Of a stretch of 39,368 nucleotides of DNA, positions 1 through 7,972 are shown one piece after another. This stretch comes from a virus. Both the position numbers and the translations under genes were made by a program. The notes under the pieces were generated by a model. That model was not told the DNA's origin. It did not search any database and worked only from the letters and a program-made list of their open reading frames with translations. Within the stretch, counting starts at the first letter, position 1. Every line of letters starts with the position of its first letter. The DNA lies in IMG/VR virus record IMGVR_UViG_3300018080_000324, positions 1 to 39,368 of that record; one strand, given 5' to 3'.

Positions 1-3
1 ATT

Positions 4-402
4 ATGATGAAAACAATAATGACACTTATGGCATTTGCATTCTGCCTATCAATGAATGCACAACAGGATAGCACTATCATTCTTGAAGTGCCTATCAACG
101 AAGCTATTAATAGCGAGAATTTTGCCAAGTACACGAGGGAGCAGCATTGCCATTTGTACGAAGAGGTGAAAGAGATTAATTTCACAAGTCTTGGCGAGGC
201 TTTTTTATTATGTGAGGCTGATACCAATGTTGTATGGCAACCAGCACTTGATGTTTGTTCTACTTGCTTTACAGTAAATCAAGAAAAATACTATATCACT
301 TTTTGGGATAAAGAAGATCCAGTTTTGGATAGCTTGGGTAATGTAATAGATTACAAATTCAGGTCAGGTTTTAAGATAGTAGCAAGACCGAAGAGGAAAT
401 GA
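4..402 (+). CDS. small secreted protein, unknown function
   Basis: This 132-residue protein begins with a clear signal peptide: Met-Met-Lys, a hydrophobic stretch to about residue 18, and a likely cleavage site at NA|QQ near residues 18-21. This style is common in Bacteroidota. The mature part is about 110 residues with Cys49, Cys70, Cys85 and Cys88; the last two form a CxxC pair, so a disulphide or metal site is possible. It is probably exported to the periplasm. The start codon is 3 bases from the window edge. If the molecule is circular, the A-rich right end supplies its leader and the gene follows the fibre gene. I do not recognise the family. The exported protein at 13443 has a similar signal peptide but no obvious homology. 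Confidence 0.7.
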   Translation: MMKTIMTLMAFAFCLSMNAQQDSTIILEVPINEAINSENFAKYTREQHCHLYEEVKEINFTSLGEAFLLCEADTNVVWQPALDVCSTCFTVNQEKYYITFWDKEDPVLDSLGNVIDYKFRSGFKIVARPKRK

Positions 403-410
403 TCATTTAC

Positions 411-425
411 TTACGTTTAGCGTAA
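411..425 (+). other. small hairpin after the first gene
   Basis: TTACG and CGTAA form a 5-bp stem around TTTAG, nine bases after the stop at 402. No T-run follows directly, so it is a weak terminator candidate at best. The rest of 403-475 is featureless. Confidence 0.2.
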
Positions 426-475
426 CTAATAGCTTTTAAGAATAGCACCTTATAAAATATAAAAAGAAATCAAAC

Positions 476-724
476 ATGACAGAAGAAATAGGACTGATCT
501 CGCTGCTTTTGGCGTTCTCAGCAGGTGCTATTGCTTATATAAAAAAAATGCACGACAGAGCGATGAAATCGGCATTTGACAGCTTTGACAATGAAAGAAA
601 ACTATATGAACAAAGAATTGCAGAACTGCGTGATGACAAAGAAAAGGCTGAAAAGTCTTTTGATGCAATTCGCCAAGAAACAATGAATTTCATTAATTCT
701 GTTAATTATGTGCCGAGAAAGTAA
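476..724 (+). CDS. small membrane-anchored coiled-coil protein
   Basis: This 82-residue protein has one hydrophobic segment at about residues 5-22. A highly charged helix at about 28-72 follows, rich in Lys, Glu and Arg and with coiled-coil character. The topology is an N-terminal membrane anchor with a soluble helical tail, which is what an inner-membrane spanin looks like. The lysis genes, however, are 4.5 kb away, and the overlapping next frame does not encode a lipoprotein, so the spanin reading is weak. It lies between an exported protein and the tail tube candidate. Function unknown. Confidence 0.6.
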   Translation: MTEEIGLISLLLAFSAGAIAYIKKMHDRAMKSAFDSFDNERKLYEQRIAELRDDKEKAEKSFDAIRQETMNFINSVNYVPRK

Positions 725-851
725 TAAGATCAAAAGATCGTTGAGTAAGATCATAAAAACACAAAGTGCTGAATTGACAAAAAGTTCAATTGTGGCTCTT
801 GAGAAATTGAAGCAAGTGTGTCAGGTGGAAATGCAGACACAACAAGCATAA
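708..851 (+). CDS. small basic ORF, 47 aa, hypothetical
   Basis: An ATG at 708 opens a 47-codon frame that overlaps the end of the membrane-anchored gene by 17 bases and stops at 849-851. It begins MCRESNK, and its first 20 residues are rich in Lys and Arg. It has no signal peptide or lipobox, although Cys is residue 2. Tight overlaps of this kind are frequent in this genome, which is the main support. It may be spurious. From 852 to 990 the only thing I see is the candidate late promoter at 928-964. Confidence 0.35.
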   Translation: MCRESNKIKRSLSKIIKTQSAELTKSSIVALEKLKQVCQVEMQTQQA

Positions 852-927
852 ATTTTAAATAAGTTTTACAGATCAATTTTAACAATTATAATGATCATTC
901 ATTCAATTGTTGCCAATTAAAACAAGT

Positions 928-964
928 AAGTCATTGGAAATTGTTTTATTGATTAAGATTTTTG
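928..964 (+). promoter_or_regulatory. candidate late promoter, copy 1
   Basis: AAGTCATTG (928-936) is followed after exactly 20 bases by GATTTTTG (957-964), which fits the Bacteroidota -7 box TAnnTTTG at five of six fixed positions. The ATTG would take the place of the -33 element. Just downstream, GACAAATAATT (964-974) is shared with the copies at 31.8 kb and 18.7 kb. The start codon of the tail tube candidate is at 991. The grouping is inference from four similar sites. Confidence 0.5.
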
Positions 965-990
965 ACAAATAATTAAAAAAATAAATAGTT

Positions 991-1584
991 ATGCCCGGTG
1001 GATTTTTTGCTTACCCAAATTTAGCTTGTCCGACAAAACCTGCTGATTGTTCGACTACAACCATCGTGGTTGCTGATTCAAACAATTGCTTGGATTCGTG
1101 GGATATAAGAAAATCAGAAATAAAGAGAGTTTTTCTTGCTCCTTTTGATGGAACGTCAACTGCGCCAATTGCCGATGCAAATATGGAAGATTTGGCAACG
1201 TGGACAGGATTGATCAGCAATTCAGAAACAGTATCAGCGTTCATTCGTGAATTGTATGTTGTGGGTGATGTGCCTGTTCCAGAAAAAAATACTTTTGAAT
1301 ACAAGGGTCAGTCTATTATACAGACCAAGACATATACTGTCAATTTTGATTTGATAGACGTTAATGAAACAAACTACACACTATCAAGAGATTTTGACAA
1401 CAACAAGCAATGCTGGTTGGCGTATGAGACTGATGGTGGTTCACTTTTTGGATGGTTGCATTGCAAAATTGATTCTGATCTTGAGTTGACAAGAGGCACA
1501 GAATCAGTTGAGACGATCAAGTTCATTGCAACGACTGTTCAGACTTGTAAGCCTCCAAGATACGATTCACCATTTACATCATAA
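991..1584 (+). CDS. putative major tail tube protein
   Basis: This 197-residue protein has no transmembrane segment and looks rich in beta strands. It has four N-terminal-half cysteines (about residues 13, 20, 33 and in NKQC) and a strand-dense middle around QTKTYTVNFDLIDVNE. It stands first in an operon with two small proteins, scaffold and capsid. It has its own candidate late promoter, as expected of an abundant virion protein. A siphovirus with this tape measure needs a tail tube subunit. No better candidate lies between the connector and the chaperones on the other strand, apart perhaps from the gene at 19786. A capsid decoration protein is the main alternative. The call is from size, context and general look, not from a recognised motif. 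Confidence 0.4.
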   Translation: MPGGFFAYPNLACPTKPADCSTTTIVVADSNNCLDSWDIRKSEIKRVFLAPFDGTSTAPIADANMEDLATWTGLISNSETVSAFIRELYVVGDVPVPEKNTFEYKGQSIIQTKTYTVNFDLIDVNETNYTLSRDFDNNKQCWLAYETDGGSLFGWLHCKIDSDLELTRGTESVETIKFIATTVQTCKPPRYDSPFTS

Positions 1585-1594
1585 AAAGTAATCT

Positions 1595-1816
1595 ATGGCA
1601 AGATATAAGAATTTGTTGACAGGAAAGGTAAGGGAATTGACTGCTGAACAATACAAGCGGTTGTTCCCTCTTTTGCATAATGGCAAAGTCTATGACAAAG
1701 CGGGATGGATAGAGATAAATGATGAGCCAAAGAAGAAAGAAAGCATTGAAATAATTGCGAACTCACAAAAGGAAGAAAAGCCTAAAGTGACAAGGAGCAG
1801 AAGAAAAAAAGATTGA
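1595..1816 (+). CDS. small structural-operon protein, 73 aa
   Basis: This gene begins 10 bases after the putative tail tube gene and overlaps the possible TTG start of the next gene. Residues 1-45 look folded (MARYKNLLTGKVRELTAEQY, then KVYDKAGWIEI). Residues 47-73 form a disordered, very basic tail ending RSRRKKD. It could be a head or connector accessory protein, or an Ig-less head decoration protein. The family is not recognised. Confidence 0.6.
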   Translation: MARYKNLLTGKVRELTAEQYKRLFPLLHNGKVYDKAGWIEINDEPKKKESIEIIANSQKEEKPKVTRSRRKKD

Positions 1817-1818
1817 TC

Positions 1819-2016
1819 ATGGTTCTATTGATAAACAACAAAACGCTGAAAGAATATCCAATTTACGCTGTTGAAAAGAATGGTGAAAAGAGGAGTGCTG
1901 AAGAAGAAGCGAAGCGTATAATGATGCAATATCCGACTGTTTTCACGTTAAAAAAAGTGACAAACAAGAAGGCAAAAGACATCATTGAAGATGCAAAGGC
2001 ATCTGAGGAAAAGTAA
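1819..2016 (+). CDS. small structural-operon protein, 65 aa
   Basis: I place the start at the ATG at 1819. The frame also allows a TTG at 1813 that overlaps the previous stop as TTGA, the arrangement used at 30018, so the start is not settled. The protein is small and charged, with a beta-like beginning (MVLLINNKTLKEYPIYAVEK) and a helical Lys/Glu-rich end. It sits directly before the scaffold gene. No family is recognised. Confidence 0.55.
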   Translation: MVLLINNKTLKEYPIYAVEKNGEKRSAEEEAKRIMMQYPTVFTLKKVTNKKAKDIIEDAKASEEK

Positions 2017-2032
2017 CAAAACACTTTAAAAT

Positions 2033-2989
2033 ATGGATAAGGCATTTTTGCCTCTATCAGAGGAGGTATTGGCTGCGACCTTCAATTTAAGCAGCGAGGA
2101 GTTCTCAACTTTTTTTGAGGAAAAAGATGGTGAAAAGTCACCAATAGATGAGCAGAAGATTCGATCTAAATTATTGAGCAAGATCGGTGAACGCATTGAT
2201 GGTGTTGTTTCTGAGAAATCTTCATCAATTGAAAAAGAGGCTGAACAAAAGTGGAAGCGTTTGGCATTTAAAGAAATTGAAGATAGAGCGAAAGAAGAAC
2301 TTGGAATTGATATGCGATGGTCAGATCATGGACTGTCAAAGATCAAAGATAGTTTGACTAAGCAACAGAAGAAGTCAGAAGTTGTCGATGTAGCAAAGAC
2401 TGAAGAGTTTCAAGCTATGGTCAAAAGCTACGAAGATAAGATGACAGAACTATCAAGCAATCACCAACAGGAGTTGGCGAATTATAAGAAGGAAACTGTG
2501 ACAAGGTCTTTATCGGCTGAGTTGTTTTCTTTCTTTAAGGGCAAAGAGAATGAACTTGCTATTCCACCGAATGATGAAGTATTGAAGAAACAGATAAACA
2601 TAATGATTGAGCGAGATTTGTTCAATGATCAGATGTCTGTTGATTATGTCGATGGTGTGCCTGTTATAATTGACAAAGATGGCAAACCTGCCATTGACAA
2701 GTCGAATGGTTATAATCCATATGATTTCAATAATTACATTACATCGGTAGCAAAGGAAGGTTATTTTCCAGAACTCCAAACGCCAAAGATTTCATCTCCA
2801 AACCCAGCACAAGGCAAGGTCAAGGTGGAACTTGGGAGCGATAAATCGTTCAATATGCCAAAATTTAAAGATTTTGAAGAATTGGGTCAATTTACTCAGA
2901 GTGTGCAGTCAAATAACAACTACACAGCATCTGAAAAGTCTGCCATCATCAATGAGGCGAACAAGCAAATTGAAAGCCTCGCAGTTTAA
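2033..2989 (+). CDS. capsid scaffolding protein
   Basis: This 318-residue protein lies immediately upstream of the capsid gene, the usual scaffold position. It is highly charged and helical. Long Lys/Glu-rich segments at about residues 40-165 are predicted coiled coil. A more structured part at about 170-245 includes an FSFFKGKENELAIPP stretch, and a low-complexity linker and short helical end (about 250-318) follow. Scaffolds assemble inside the procapsid and direct capsid shape. No Ser-His-Asp protease motif is evident, so a pure scaffold is preferred over a protease-scaffold fusion. The call rests on position and composition. Confidence 0.7.
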   Translation: MDKAFLPLSEEVLAATFNLSSEEFSTFFEEKDGEKSPIDEQKIRSKLLSKIGERIDGVVSEKSSSIEKEAEQKWKRLAFKEIEDRAKEELGIDMRWSDHGLSKIKDSLTKQQKKSEVVDVAKTEEFQAMVKSYEDKMTELSSNHQQELANYKKETVTRSLSAELFSFFKGKENELAIPPNDEVLKKQINIMIERDLFNDQMSVDYVDGVPVIIDKDGKPAIDKSNGYNPYDFNNYITSVAKEGYFPELQTPKISSPNPAQGKVKVELGSDKSFNMPKFKDFEELGQFTQSVQSNNNYTASEKSAIINEANKQIESLAV

Positions 2990-3018
2990 ATTGATTACTA
3001 ATTTTTAAATAAATAGAT

Positions 3019-4101
3019 ATGGCTTATAGCGCAGGTGTTTTCACACCAACTGCTCTTCAAAAAGCAAGAGCAAAGGCATCGGAGATGTGGGCATCTGATG
3101 TCTGGAATAAACAATGGAAACGACCAACAGGTGTTTTCAATTTTTTAACCAACAGACAAGCTGTTCGTGTCCGAGACACAGGAGTTCAGACACTTATTAA
3201 TGGCAGATACTGTAATCAGCACGAAGTATGGTTCTTGAATGATGTCAATGATACATCTTCTGAAACTTATTCTGGAGATTCAGCCGATTGCACATTCACA
3301 GGAGCAGAACTGGGTTCTGATGCTAAGACTTATACAAGTTCTGATCTTGGTATCTTCAGAAGAACAGTAAATTCTGTCAAGTGTGTTCGTGAAGATGATT
3401 TTGATCTTCTCAGAGCGACAGCGATGATGAACATCAAGATGGACTTGGAATTGGAACTTGAAAAAGACCTTTTGACATTCATTACAGCAAATACAAAAGG
3501 AACTTTGACAGGTTTCTCTCCAACAACAGGAACATGGGATGAGACCAATGACAAGTGGGTGATCACACCAGCACAAGCAACAGCAGAGTTCATCGCAGAG
3601 ATTAAAAGAGAAGCGATCAAGTTCAGAATGATTGATCCTGTTCTCGTTTGCGGTAATGCTTATTTCTTGGAAAGAATGAAGGCTGATGCTGAACCGGGTT
3701 CTGGATATCAGAACTACAATGCGTTGTTGACTGATCCGAATCTTCCGATAGTTCACAACATAGTTGATCTTGATACGATCTCAGGTGGAACGAAAATGTA
3801 TCTTGTTGATGCTGCTTCGATTGCCTATATTCCGAGTCAAGAGAATCAGAATACATCGCCATTGAGCAATGTTGCTGATCTTTTCTTCTGGTATGAAAAT
3901 TCGATGAACTTGACATATAGTGACGGAGGTCAGATATTGCCTGTTCCTTTTGATTGGAGAATGAGAAAGGCTTGCACAGGTGCAAGTTCTTCTGCATTCG
4001 CTGAACATTACGAAGGTAAGGCAGCAGGTGTTATTGCTGAAGCACCACAACCAGAACAGACAATTTATCCGAACATTGTTGAGATTTCAATCGAAGCATA
4101 A
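3019..4101 (+). CDS. major capsid protein, HK97 fold
   Basis: This 360-residue protein has the size and position expected of the phage major capsid protein, 29 bases after the scaffold gene. An acidic and then long helical segment, FDLLRATAMMNIKMDLELEL at about 132-151, looks like the spine helix of the HK97 fold. Strand-rich A-domain-like sequence follows, with IDPVLVCGNAYFLERMK at about 210. The C-terminal part ends in beta strands (about residues 290-360). A strong terminator follows at 4135, which suits a highly expressed gene. No N-terminal delta domain of the HK97 type is obvious, which agrees with a separate scaffold. Confidence 0.8.
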   Translation: MAYSAGVFTPTALQKARAKASEMWASDVWNKQWKRPTGVFNFLTNRQAVRVRDTGVQTLINGRYCNQHEVWFLNDVNDTSSETYSGDSADCTFTGAELGSDAKTYTSSDLGIFRRTVNSVKCVREDDFDLLRATAMMNIKMDLELELEKDLLTFITANTKGTLTGFSPTTGTWDETNDKWVITPAQATAEFIAEIKREAIKFRMIDPVLVCGNAYFLERMKADAEPGSGYQNYNALLTDPNLPIVHNIVDLDTISGGTKMYLVDAASIAYIPSQENQNTSPLSNVADLFFWYENSMNLTYSDGGQILPVPFDWRMRKACTGASSSAFAEHYEGKAAGVIAEAPQPEQTIYPNIVEISIEA

Positions 4102-4134
4102 TCAATAAAGTGTTGTCATAGAAGTGATGGTCGA

Positions 4135-4166
4135 GGAGATTGGTCTGGTGATCAGTCTCCTTTTTT
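4135..4166 (+). terminator. rho-independent terminator after capsid gene
   Basis: GGAGATTG (4135-4142) pairs with CAGTCTCC (4153-4160) as an 8-bp stem with one G-T pair, and six T follow at 4161-4166. It separates the capsid gene from the next gene, whose start at 4179 comes soon after, so partial read-through is likely. Confidence 0.8.
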
Positions 4167-4178
4167 AATTTATAGAAT

Positions 4179-5249
4179 ATGGATTGTTTAAAATATGTCA
4201 TTGGTTTAAGTCAAGCTGACTGCAATTGTCTTGAAAATGTAACATCAAAGCCTGCTGATTTTGCCACAATCAATCAGTCATATAGTGGCTATTATGTTGA
4301 CAATGATGAGTGGTCTATTCCATTGAATGATGACATCTTTGTTGACTGTCGTGGTTCTGGTATATGGCAAACTTTGGCTGATGCTCGTGATGAGGCAATC
4401 ATTGACTTGAATGCTCATTTGCTGACTGATATTTCAAAGTATCAAACTCCAAGATATGGCAATGTAAGAGCGACAATTGGTGAGCATCAAAAGTACAGAA
4501 GCAACATCAACGGATTGACAAGAGATTATCTTGGTTTGCGAATAAGACCTTACCATCCGAGAGGTAATGTGTTGACTATTCGTTCCATAGGTCTTGCCAT
4601 TGCTGAAACCGGAACATATACCATTCAATTGGTGAATGAAGATGGAACTGTTCTTCAAAGCACTACTGTTTCTGGTGGAAGTAATACTATTACAAGTCAA
4701 AGTGTTACTTGGAAGTATAGGTTTACAAAGAATGAAACACTATATTTGCTTTATGACAGGCAAGATGGATTTCCTATCAATTCACAACTTTATTGTCCAT
4801 CATGCTCTGGTCGTAGACCTTCATATACTCAACAAGTAGAGATCAAAGGAGTGACAACAAATGGCATAACAAATGATGATTTAGTTCGTGGCAGTACGAA
4901 TGCTTATTCATATGGTTTGTTTGTTGATTTCACATATCAATGCGATTACCTTGAATGGCTTTGTGATATGTATGATGACTATTGGACATCAACGTCTTTT
5001 GGTCGATTGTATGCGAAGTTATATCAACTGTATGCTTCAATGAAATTCAACAATAAGATTATCAATAGCAATCGCATAAATTATTACACACTTGTGAAAG
5101 GTGATGATTTGATTGCTAAGAACAACGAAATAATGGAGATTTTGAATGAGACAATGCCAGAGTTGGCTTCGCAGTTGCCGAATGACTTTGTTGATTGTTT
5201 CAGTTGTAGAAATAGACACAATATTGAGACAAGAACTTTAATAGTATAA
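4179..5249 (+). CDS. probable virion structural protein with Cys clusters
   Basis: This 356-residue protein is placed between capsid and holin. The N-terminal 100 residues carry C-x-C (DCNC). The middle, about 130-205, reads as a beta sandwich: alternating hydrophobic strands around TGTYTIQLVNEDGTVL and KNETLYLLYDRQDG, resembling carbohydrate-binding jelly rolls. Two CxxC pairs follow (CPSC near 205-210 and CFSC near 342-346), so metal binding is possible. The C-terminal 100 residues are helical. It could be a head-tail adaptor or a head fibre. No family was recognised, and the structural role is inferred only from neighbours. Confidence 0.45.
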   Translation: MDCLKYVIGLSQADCNCLENVTSKPADFATINQSYSGYYVDNDEWSIPLNDDIFVDCRGSGIWQTLADARDEAIIDLNAHLLTDISKYQTPRYGNVRATIGEHQKYRSNINGLTRDYLGLRIRPYHPRGNVLTIRSIGLAIAETGTYTIQLVNEDGTVLQSTTVSGGSNTITSQSVTWKYRFTKNETLYLLYDRQDGFPINSQLYCPSCSGRRPSYTQQVEIKGVTTNGITNDDLVRGSTNAYSYGLFVDFTYQCDYLEWLCDMYDDYWTSTSFGRLYAKLYQLYASMKFNNKIINSNRINYYTLVKGDDLIAKNNEIMEILNETMPELASQLPNDFVDCFSCRNRHNIETRTLIV

Positions 5250-5259
5250 TCAAGAAAAT

Positions 5260-5553
5260 ATGAAACGAGAAATTGTAGATTCTTTCATTCGAGCAGCCAT
5301 TCAGATACTTTCGGCTGCTGCTGTATTTCTTCACTTGCCAATTATTGAAAAACTTTTGGCTGCTTTCAATTTGGCATCTCAAAACATGGACGAAGTGTAT
5401 AATGCGATCACAGTCATAATAGCGACAGCAATTGGTGTATATTCCATATTTGTTGAACCAAGCAAGGTATTGACAGAAAGTGGAACTAATAAGATAAACG
5501 CTCTGAAGCCTTCTCTTGACCGATTTAAGGCACGAGAAGAAGCAAAAAAGTAA
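5260..5553 (+). CDS. holin-like small membrane protein
   Basis: This 97-residue protein has two hydrophobic segments, about residues 8-34 and 45-66, joined by a short polar loop, and a charged C-terminal tail rich in Lys and Glu. It lies 11 bases before the endolysin gene and 10 bases after the preceding gene. A holin opens the inner membrane to release endolysin at a set time. Size, topology and position agree with class II phage holins. The sequence itself does not match one named family in my reading. Confidence 0.7.
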   Translation: MKREIVDSFIRAAIQILSAAAVFLHLPIIEKLLAAFNLASQNMDEVYNAITVIIATAIGVYSIFVEPSKVLTESGTNKINALKPSLDRFKAREEAKK

Positions 5554-5564
5554 TATCGGTCAGC

Positions 5565-6086
5565 ATGACATTTGACAAAGCTGTTGACCATATAATGAGC
5601 CTTGAAGGAGGCTATGTTGACCATGCTGTTGATAAAGGTGGAAGAACGAAGTATGGCATCACTGAAGCGAGATATCCAGATGAGGACATCGAGGGATTGA
5701 CAAAGGATAGAGCGAAGATGCTTTATCTTGAAGATTTTTGGTTGAAGTATTCTATCAATGATCTTCCTGACCTTTATCGTTTATTGATCATGGATATGTA
5801 TGTGAATCATTCCCCAAGGGGGGTTGCATTGATTGTGCAGCGTTCTATAAATTCAAAGGCTGGTCGTGATGTACTTTCTGTTGATGGCATCTTTGGTGAA
5901 AAGACGAAACGAGCGTTGATGTCATATAAACCTGAGTTGTTTCGCATCATGGCTTTCAGAGTGGACTACTATCACAGGATCATCAAAAACGATCCATCTC
6001 AAAAAGTCTTTTATGTCGGATGGATCAATCGTTGTTTGAAATTATATGCAGAAATCTATGAATTTGACGAGACAAGACTTAGTTGA
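5565..6086 (+). CDS. endolysin, GH108-type N-acetylmuramidase
   Basis: This 173-residue protein carries the glycosyl hydrolase 108 signature: LEGGY at residues 13-17 with the catalytic Glu14, then DKGGRTKYGIT at 23-33. The C-terminal half (about 80-165) fits the PG_binding_3 domain found with it, including VDGIFGEKTKRAL. The length matches the family. The enzyme cuts the glycan strands of peptidoglycan to lyse the host. It has no signal peptide, so it needs the holin encoded just upstream. Its 3' end overlaps the next gene by 41 bases. Confidence 0.92.
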   Translation: MTFDKAVDHIMSLEGGYVDHAVDKGGRTKYGITEARYPDEDIEGLTKDRAKMLYLEDFWLKYSINDLPDLYRLLIMDMYVNHSPRGVALIVQRSINSKAGRDVLSVDGIFGEKTKRALMSYKPELFRIMAFRVDYYHRIIKNDPSQKVFYVGWINRCLKLYAEIYEFDETRLS

Positions 6087-6405
6087 CACGCTTTACATAA
6101 TAGATCACAGAAAGAACTCAAATAAAATACAGACTTGTAATTTTATTGACATCGTGACTATTATTCTGACCTTTTCTTTAAAAGAATTTTTTATTGATGA
6201 AAAACTTGTGCTTCCCAAATTCTGGAATCTTTTCAAGTGGTTCAGAATTGCTAAATTCTTTATTGATGCGATCAAGCTGATCGTTTCTTGTGTGAAAGGG
6301 AAGAAGGTCACGATCAATGAATTGAGTGATCCTTTCCGGGATGCTTTAAATGAACGAGAATTTGAACAATCTGGCACAATTGACAGACTTAAAATCCATC
6401 ATTAA
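6046..6405 (+). CDS. hydrophobic protein overlapping endolysin gene
   Basis: This frame starts inside the endolysin gene (ATG at 6046, or at 6058 as Met5) and stops at 6403-6405, sharing one base with the start of the phosphoesterase (TAATG). Overlaps at both ends argue that it is a real, translationally coupled gene. The 119-residue product has two hydrophobic, aromatic-rich stretches, about 33-52 and 58-84, and a charged end. It may be membrane-associated and might help lysis. The family is unknown. Confidence 0.6.
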   Translation: MQKSMNLTRQDLVDTLYIIDHRKNSNKIQTCNFIDIVTIILTFSLKEFFIDEKLVLPKFWNLFKWFRIAKFFIDAIKLIVSCVKGKKVTINELSDPFRDALNEREFEQSGTIDRLKIHH

Positions 6406-7049
6406 TGAAAGTTCTTGTAATCGGAGACCTTCACGAGCCATTCTGTCTTGAAGGTTATCTTTCGTTTTGTAAGAAGATGTACAAAAAGCATAAATGCAAC
6501 AAGGTTGTATTTATAGGAGACATCATTGATTCACATTATTCATCGTATCATGAGACTGATCCAGACGGAATGTCGGCAGGTGATGAATTGACACTTGCAA
6601 AAAAGAAGATCAAAAAGTGGTACAAGACATTTCCAAAAGCTGATGTTGTCATTGGCAATCACGACAGAATAGTTATGCGCAAAGCATTCTCTGGTGGTAT
6701 TCCCAAAATATGGATCAAAGATTTTACTGATGTTTTAGAAGTGGCATCGTGGAACTTTGTTGACAGAGTTGTTTATGATGATGTTCAGTATCTTCATGGC
6801 GAAGGTGGAACTGCGAGAACAAAGTGCAAGGCAGATATGATGTCAACAGTTCAAGGTCATCTGCATACTCAATGTTACACAGAATGGTATGTGGGCGCAA
6901 AGTTTAAAGTCTTTGGTTGTCAAGTAGGCTGTGGCATTGATCACGATTCGTATGCAATGGCATATGCTAAAAGAGGCAAAAAACCAGCAATTGGTTGTGC
7001 TGTCATAATAGATGGAAAGACTTGCATCAATGAATTGATGTGTTTATAA
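6405..7049 (+). CDS. calcineurin-like metallophosphoesterase
   Basis: This 214-residue protein has all the motifs of the family in order: GDLH at 7-10, GDIID at 38-42, GNHD at 84-87, HG at 131-132 and GHLH at 151-154. These residues bind two metal ions and hydrolyse phosphoester bonds. Phage members may act on nucleotides, nucleic acid ends or proteins, and the substrate cannot be told from sequence. It is the last gene of the lysis group, is coupled to the gene before it, and is followed by a terminator. Confidence 0.88.
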   Translation: MKVLVIGDLHEPFCLEGYLSFCKKMYKKHKCNKVVFIGDIIDSHYSSYHETDPDGMSAGDELTLAKKKIKKWYKTFPKADVVIGNHDRIVMRKAFSGGIPKIWIKDFTDVLEVASWNFVDRVVYDDVQYLHGEGGTARTKCKADMMSTVQGHLHTQCYTEWYVGAKFKVFGCQVGCGIDHDSYAMAYAKRGKKPAIGCAVIIDGKTCINELMCL

Positions 7050-7080
7050 ATATCCATTTTGCTATCTTAGGATCAGGGGT

Positions 7081-7109
7081 GAGGTCGATTGATCTTGCCT
7101 CTTTTTTTT
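7081..7109 (+). terminator. terminator between converging genes
   Basis: GAGG and CCTC close a hairpin (7081-7101) with a weak interior, followed by eight T. It lies between the phosphoesterase gene and the convergent minus-strand gene ending at 7108. The stem is short, so confidence is moderate. Confidence 0.5.
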
Positions 7110-7302
7110 ATGTCTGATTGAATTTTTGCAATGTTTTCAGCAGTAAATCTTCAGAGACTATGCCTTCAAATTTCATGCCTTGTCGATTTTTACAAGAGCA
7201 AATCCAACTTTGAATCGAGTTGTTGTGCTTCTTTGCTTCGTGTTTTCTTTTGACTTTATAAGTGATTGTTGGTGTTTTTATAGTCATTTTTTCTGTTATC
7301 AT
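7108..7302 (-). CDS. small basic protein, 64 aa, hypothetical
   Basis: This is the last gene of the minus-strand replication operon, starting one base after the NinG stop codon. It is basic (many Lys) with a C-x-C pair (WICSCKNRQG) in the middle and a helical end. It might bind nucleic acid, but no family is recognised. An alternative start is Met6. Confidence 0.55.
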   Translation of the reverse strand: MITEKMTIKTPTITYKVKRKHEAKKHNNSIQSWICSCKNRQGMKFEGIVSEDLLLKTLQKFNQT

Positions 7303-7303
7303 G

Positions 7304-7924
7304 TCAATCTTTTTTATATATGTTCAAATAATCGTTGATGTAGTCTCTTGTCATTTCTTCTCCAGCATTTAATCTGTTCAGTATTTCGTTTGCTCTTTTG
7401 AGTGCAGCCATTTTCTCTGGCTTTGTCATTTTCAGAACAGGATAATCTCTGCGCAGTTGTTCTAATTCTTCACGCTTCTCTTTGCCATAGCGCAGTTCTA
7501 TTCCTTCGATCATCAGTTGATCATCTGTCTGTGATCTGTTTGAGTAGCTTCCTTGTTTGTGTATATTCCAAAGATTGTAGCGAAGCGCAGGACATCTGCC
7601 TACACCATAAACGTGACCAGCTTCAAATCTGCTGTTCTCATCAAATGGTTTTGCAAGGCAAGGCTGATCTTTGTCGAGCAATACAGCTATTTTATTTATT
7701 TTTTTCTGCAGTTGATCTTGTGACTGTTTCGGTTTTATGCCGAGTTCTCTTTTGTACTGTTCTTTTTTCTTCTTCCAAGCCTTCTTTCTTTCCTTTTCCA
7801 ATACTTGTTTGATGTAAATGTCTTGACATTCTTCGCTGCACCATTTTATGAAGTGCTGCGCCTTCATCCAACGTTCATAATACTCACCACAGACTCTACA
7901 CTTGTATTTTTTCTTTTTGTCCAT
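7304..7924 (-). CDS. ninG: NinG/Rap-like recombination protein
   Basis: This 206-residue protein has an N-terminal zinc finger (Cys9, Cys12, Cys29, Cys33), a Lys-rich helical linker (about 38-80) and the NinG core. The core contains AGH (102-104), a CPALRYN segment and NIHKQ (120-124) before SNR. These match the lambda NinG (Rap) family, whose members cut branched DNA such as Holliday junctions and D-loops during recombination. The gene lies after SSB and helicase in the replication operon. It is separated from SSB by a terminator, so its expression may depend on read-through. Confidence 0.85.
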   Translation of the reverse strand: MDKKKKYKCRVCGEYYERWMKAQHFIKWCSEECQDIYIKQVLEKERKKAWKKKKEQYKRELGIKPKQSQDQLQKKINKIAVLLDKDQPCLAKPFDENSRFEAGHVYGVGRCPALRYNLWNIHKQGSYSNRSQTDDQLMIEGIELRYGKEKREELEQLRRDYPVLKMTKPEKMAALKRANEILNRLNAGEEMTRDYINDYLNIYKKD

Positions 7925-7927
7925 AGT

Positions 7928-7960
7928 AAAAAAGAAGAGCCAGATTGTGCTGACTCTTCT
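7928..7960 (-). terminator. terminator between ssb and ninG
   Basis: Read on the minus strand, AGAAGAGTCAG and CTGGCTCTTCT form an 11-bp stem with one G-T pair, followed by a T-run (plus-strand A-run ending at 7933). It sits 13 bases after the SSB stop and 4 bases before the NinG start. It resembles in sequence the terminators of the 25-27 kb cassettes. Confidence 0.8.
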
Positions 7961-7972
7961 GATTTGGTTGGT

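Noticed and set aside
476-851. Overlapping spanin pair
   Set aside because: The first product fits an inner spanin by topology, but the overlapping second product has no signal peptide or lipobox and lies far from the lysis genes.
3280-4050. Several open frames on the minus strand under the capsid gene
   Set aside because: They are reverse reads of a strongly coding gene and show no domain pattern. Long antisense frames are a by-product of codon bias here.
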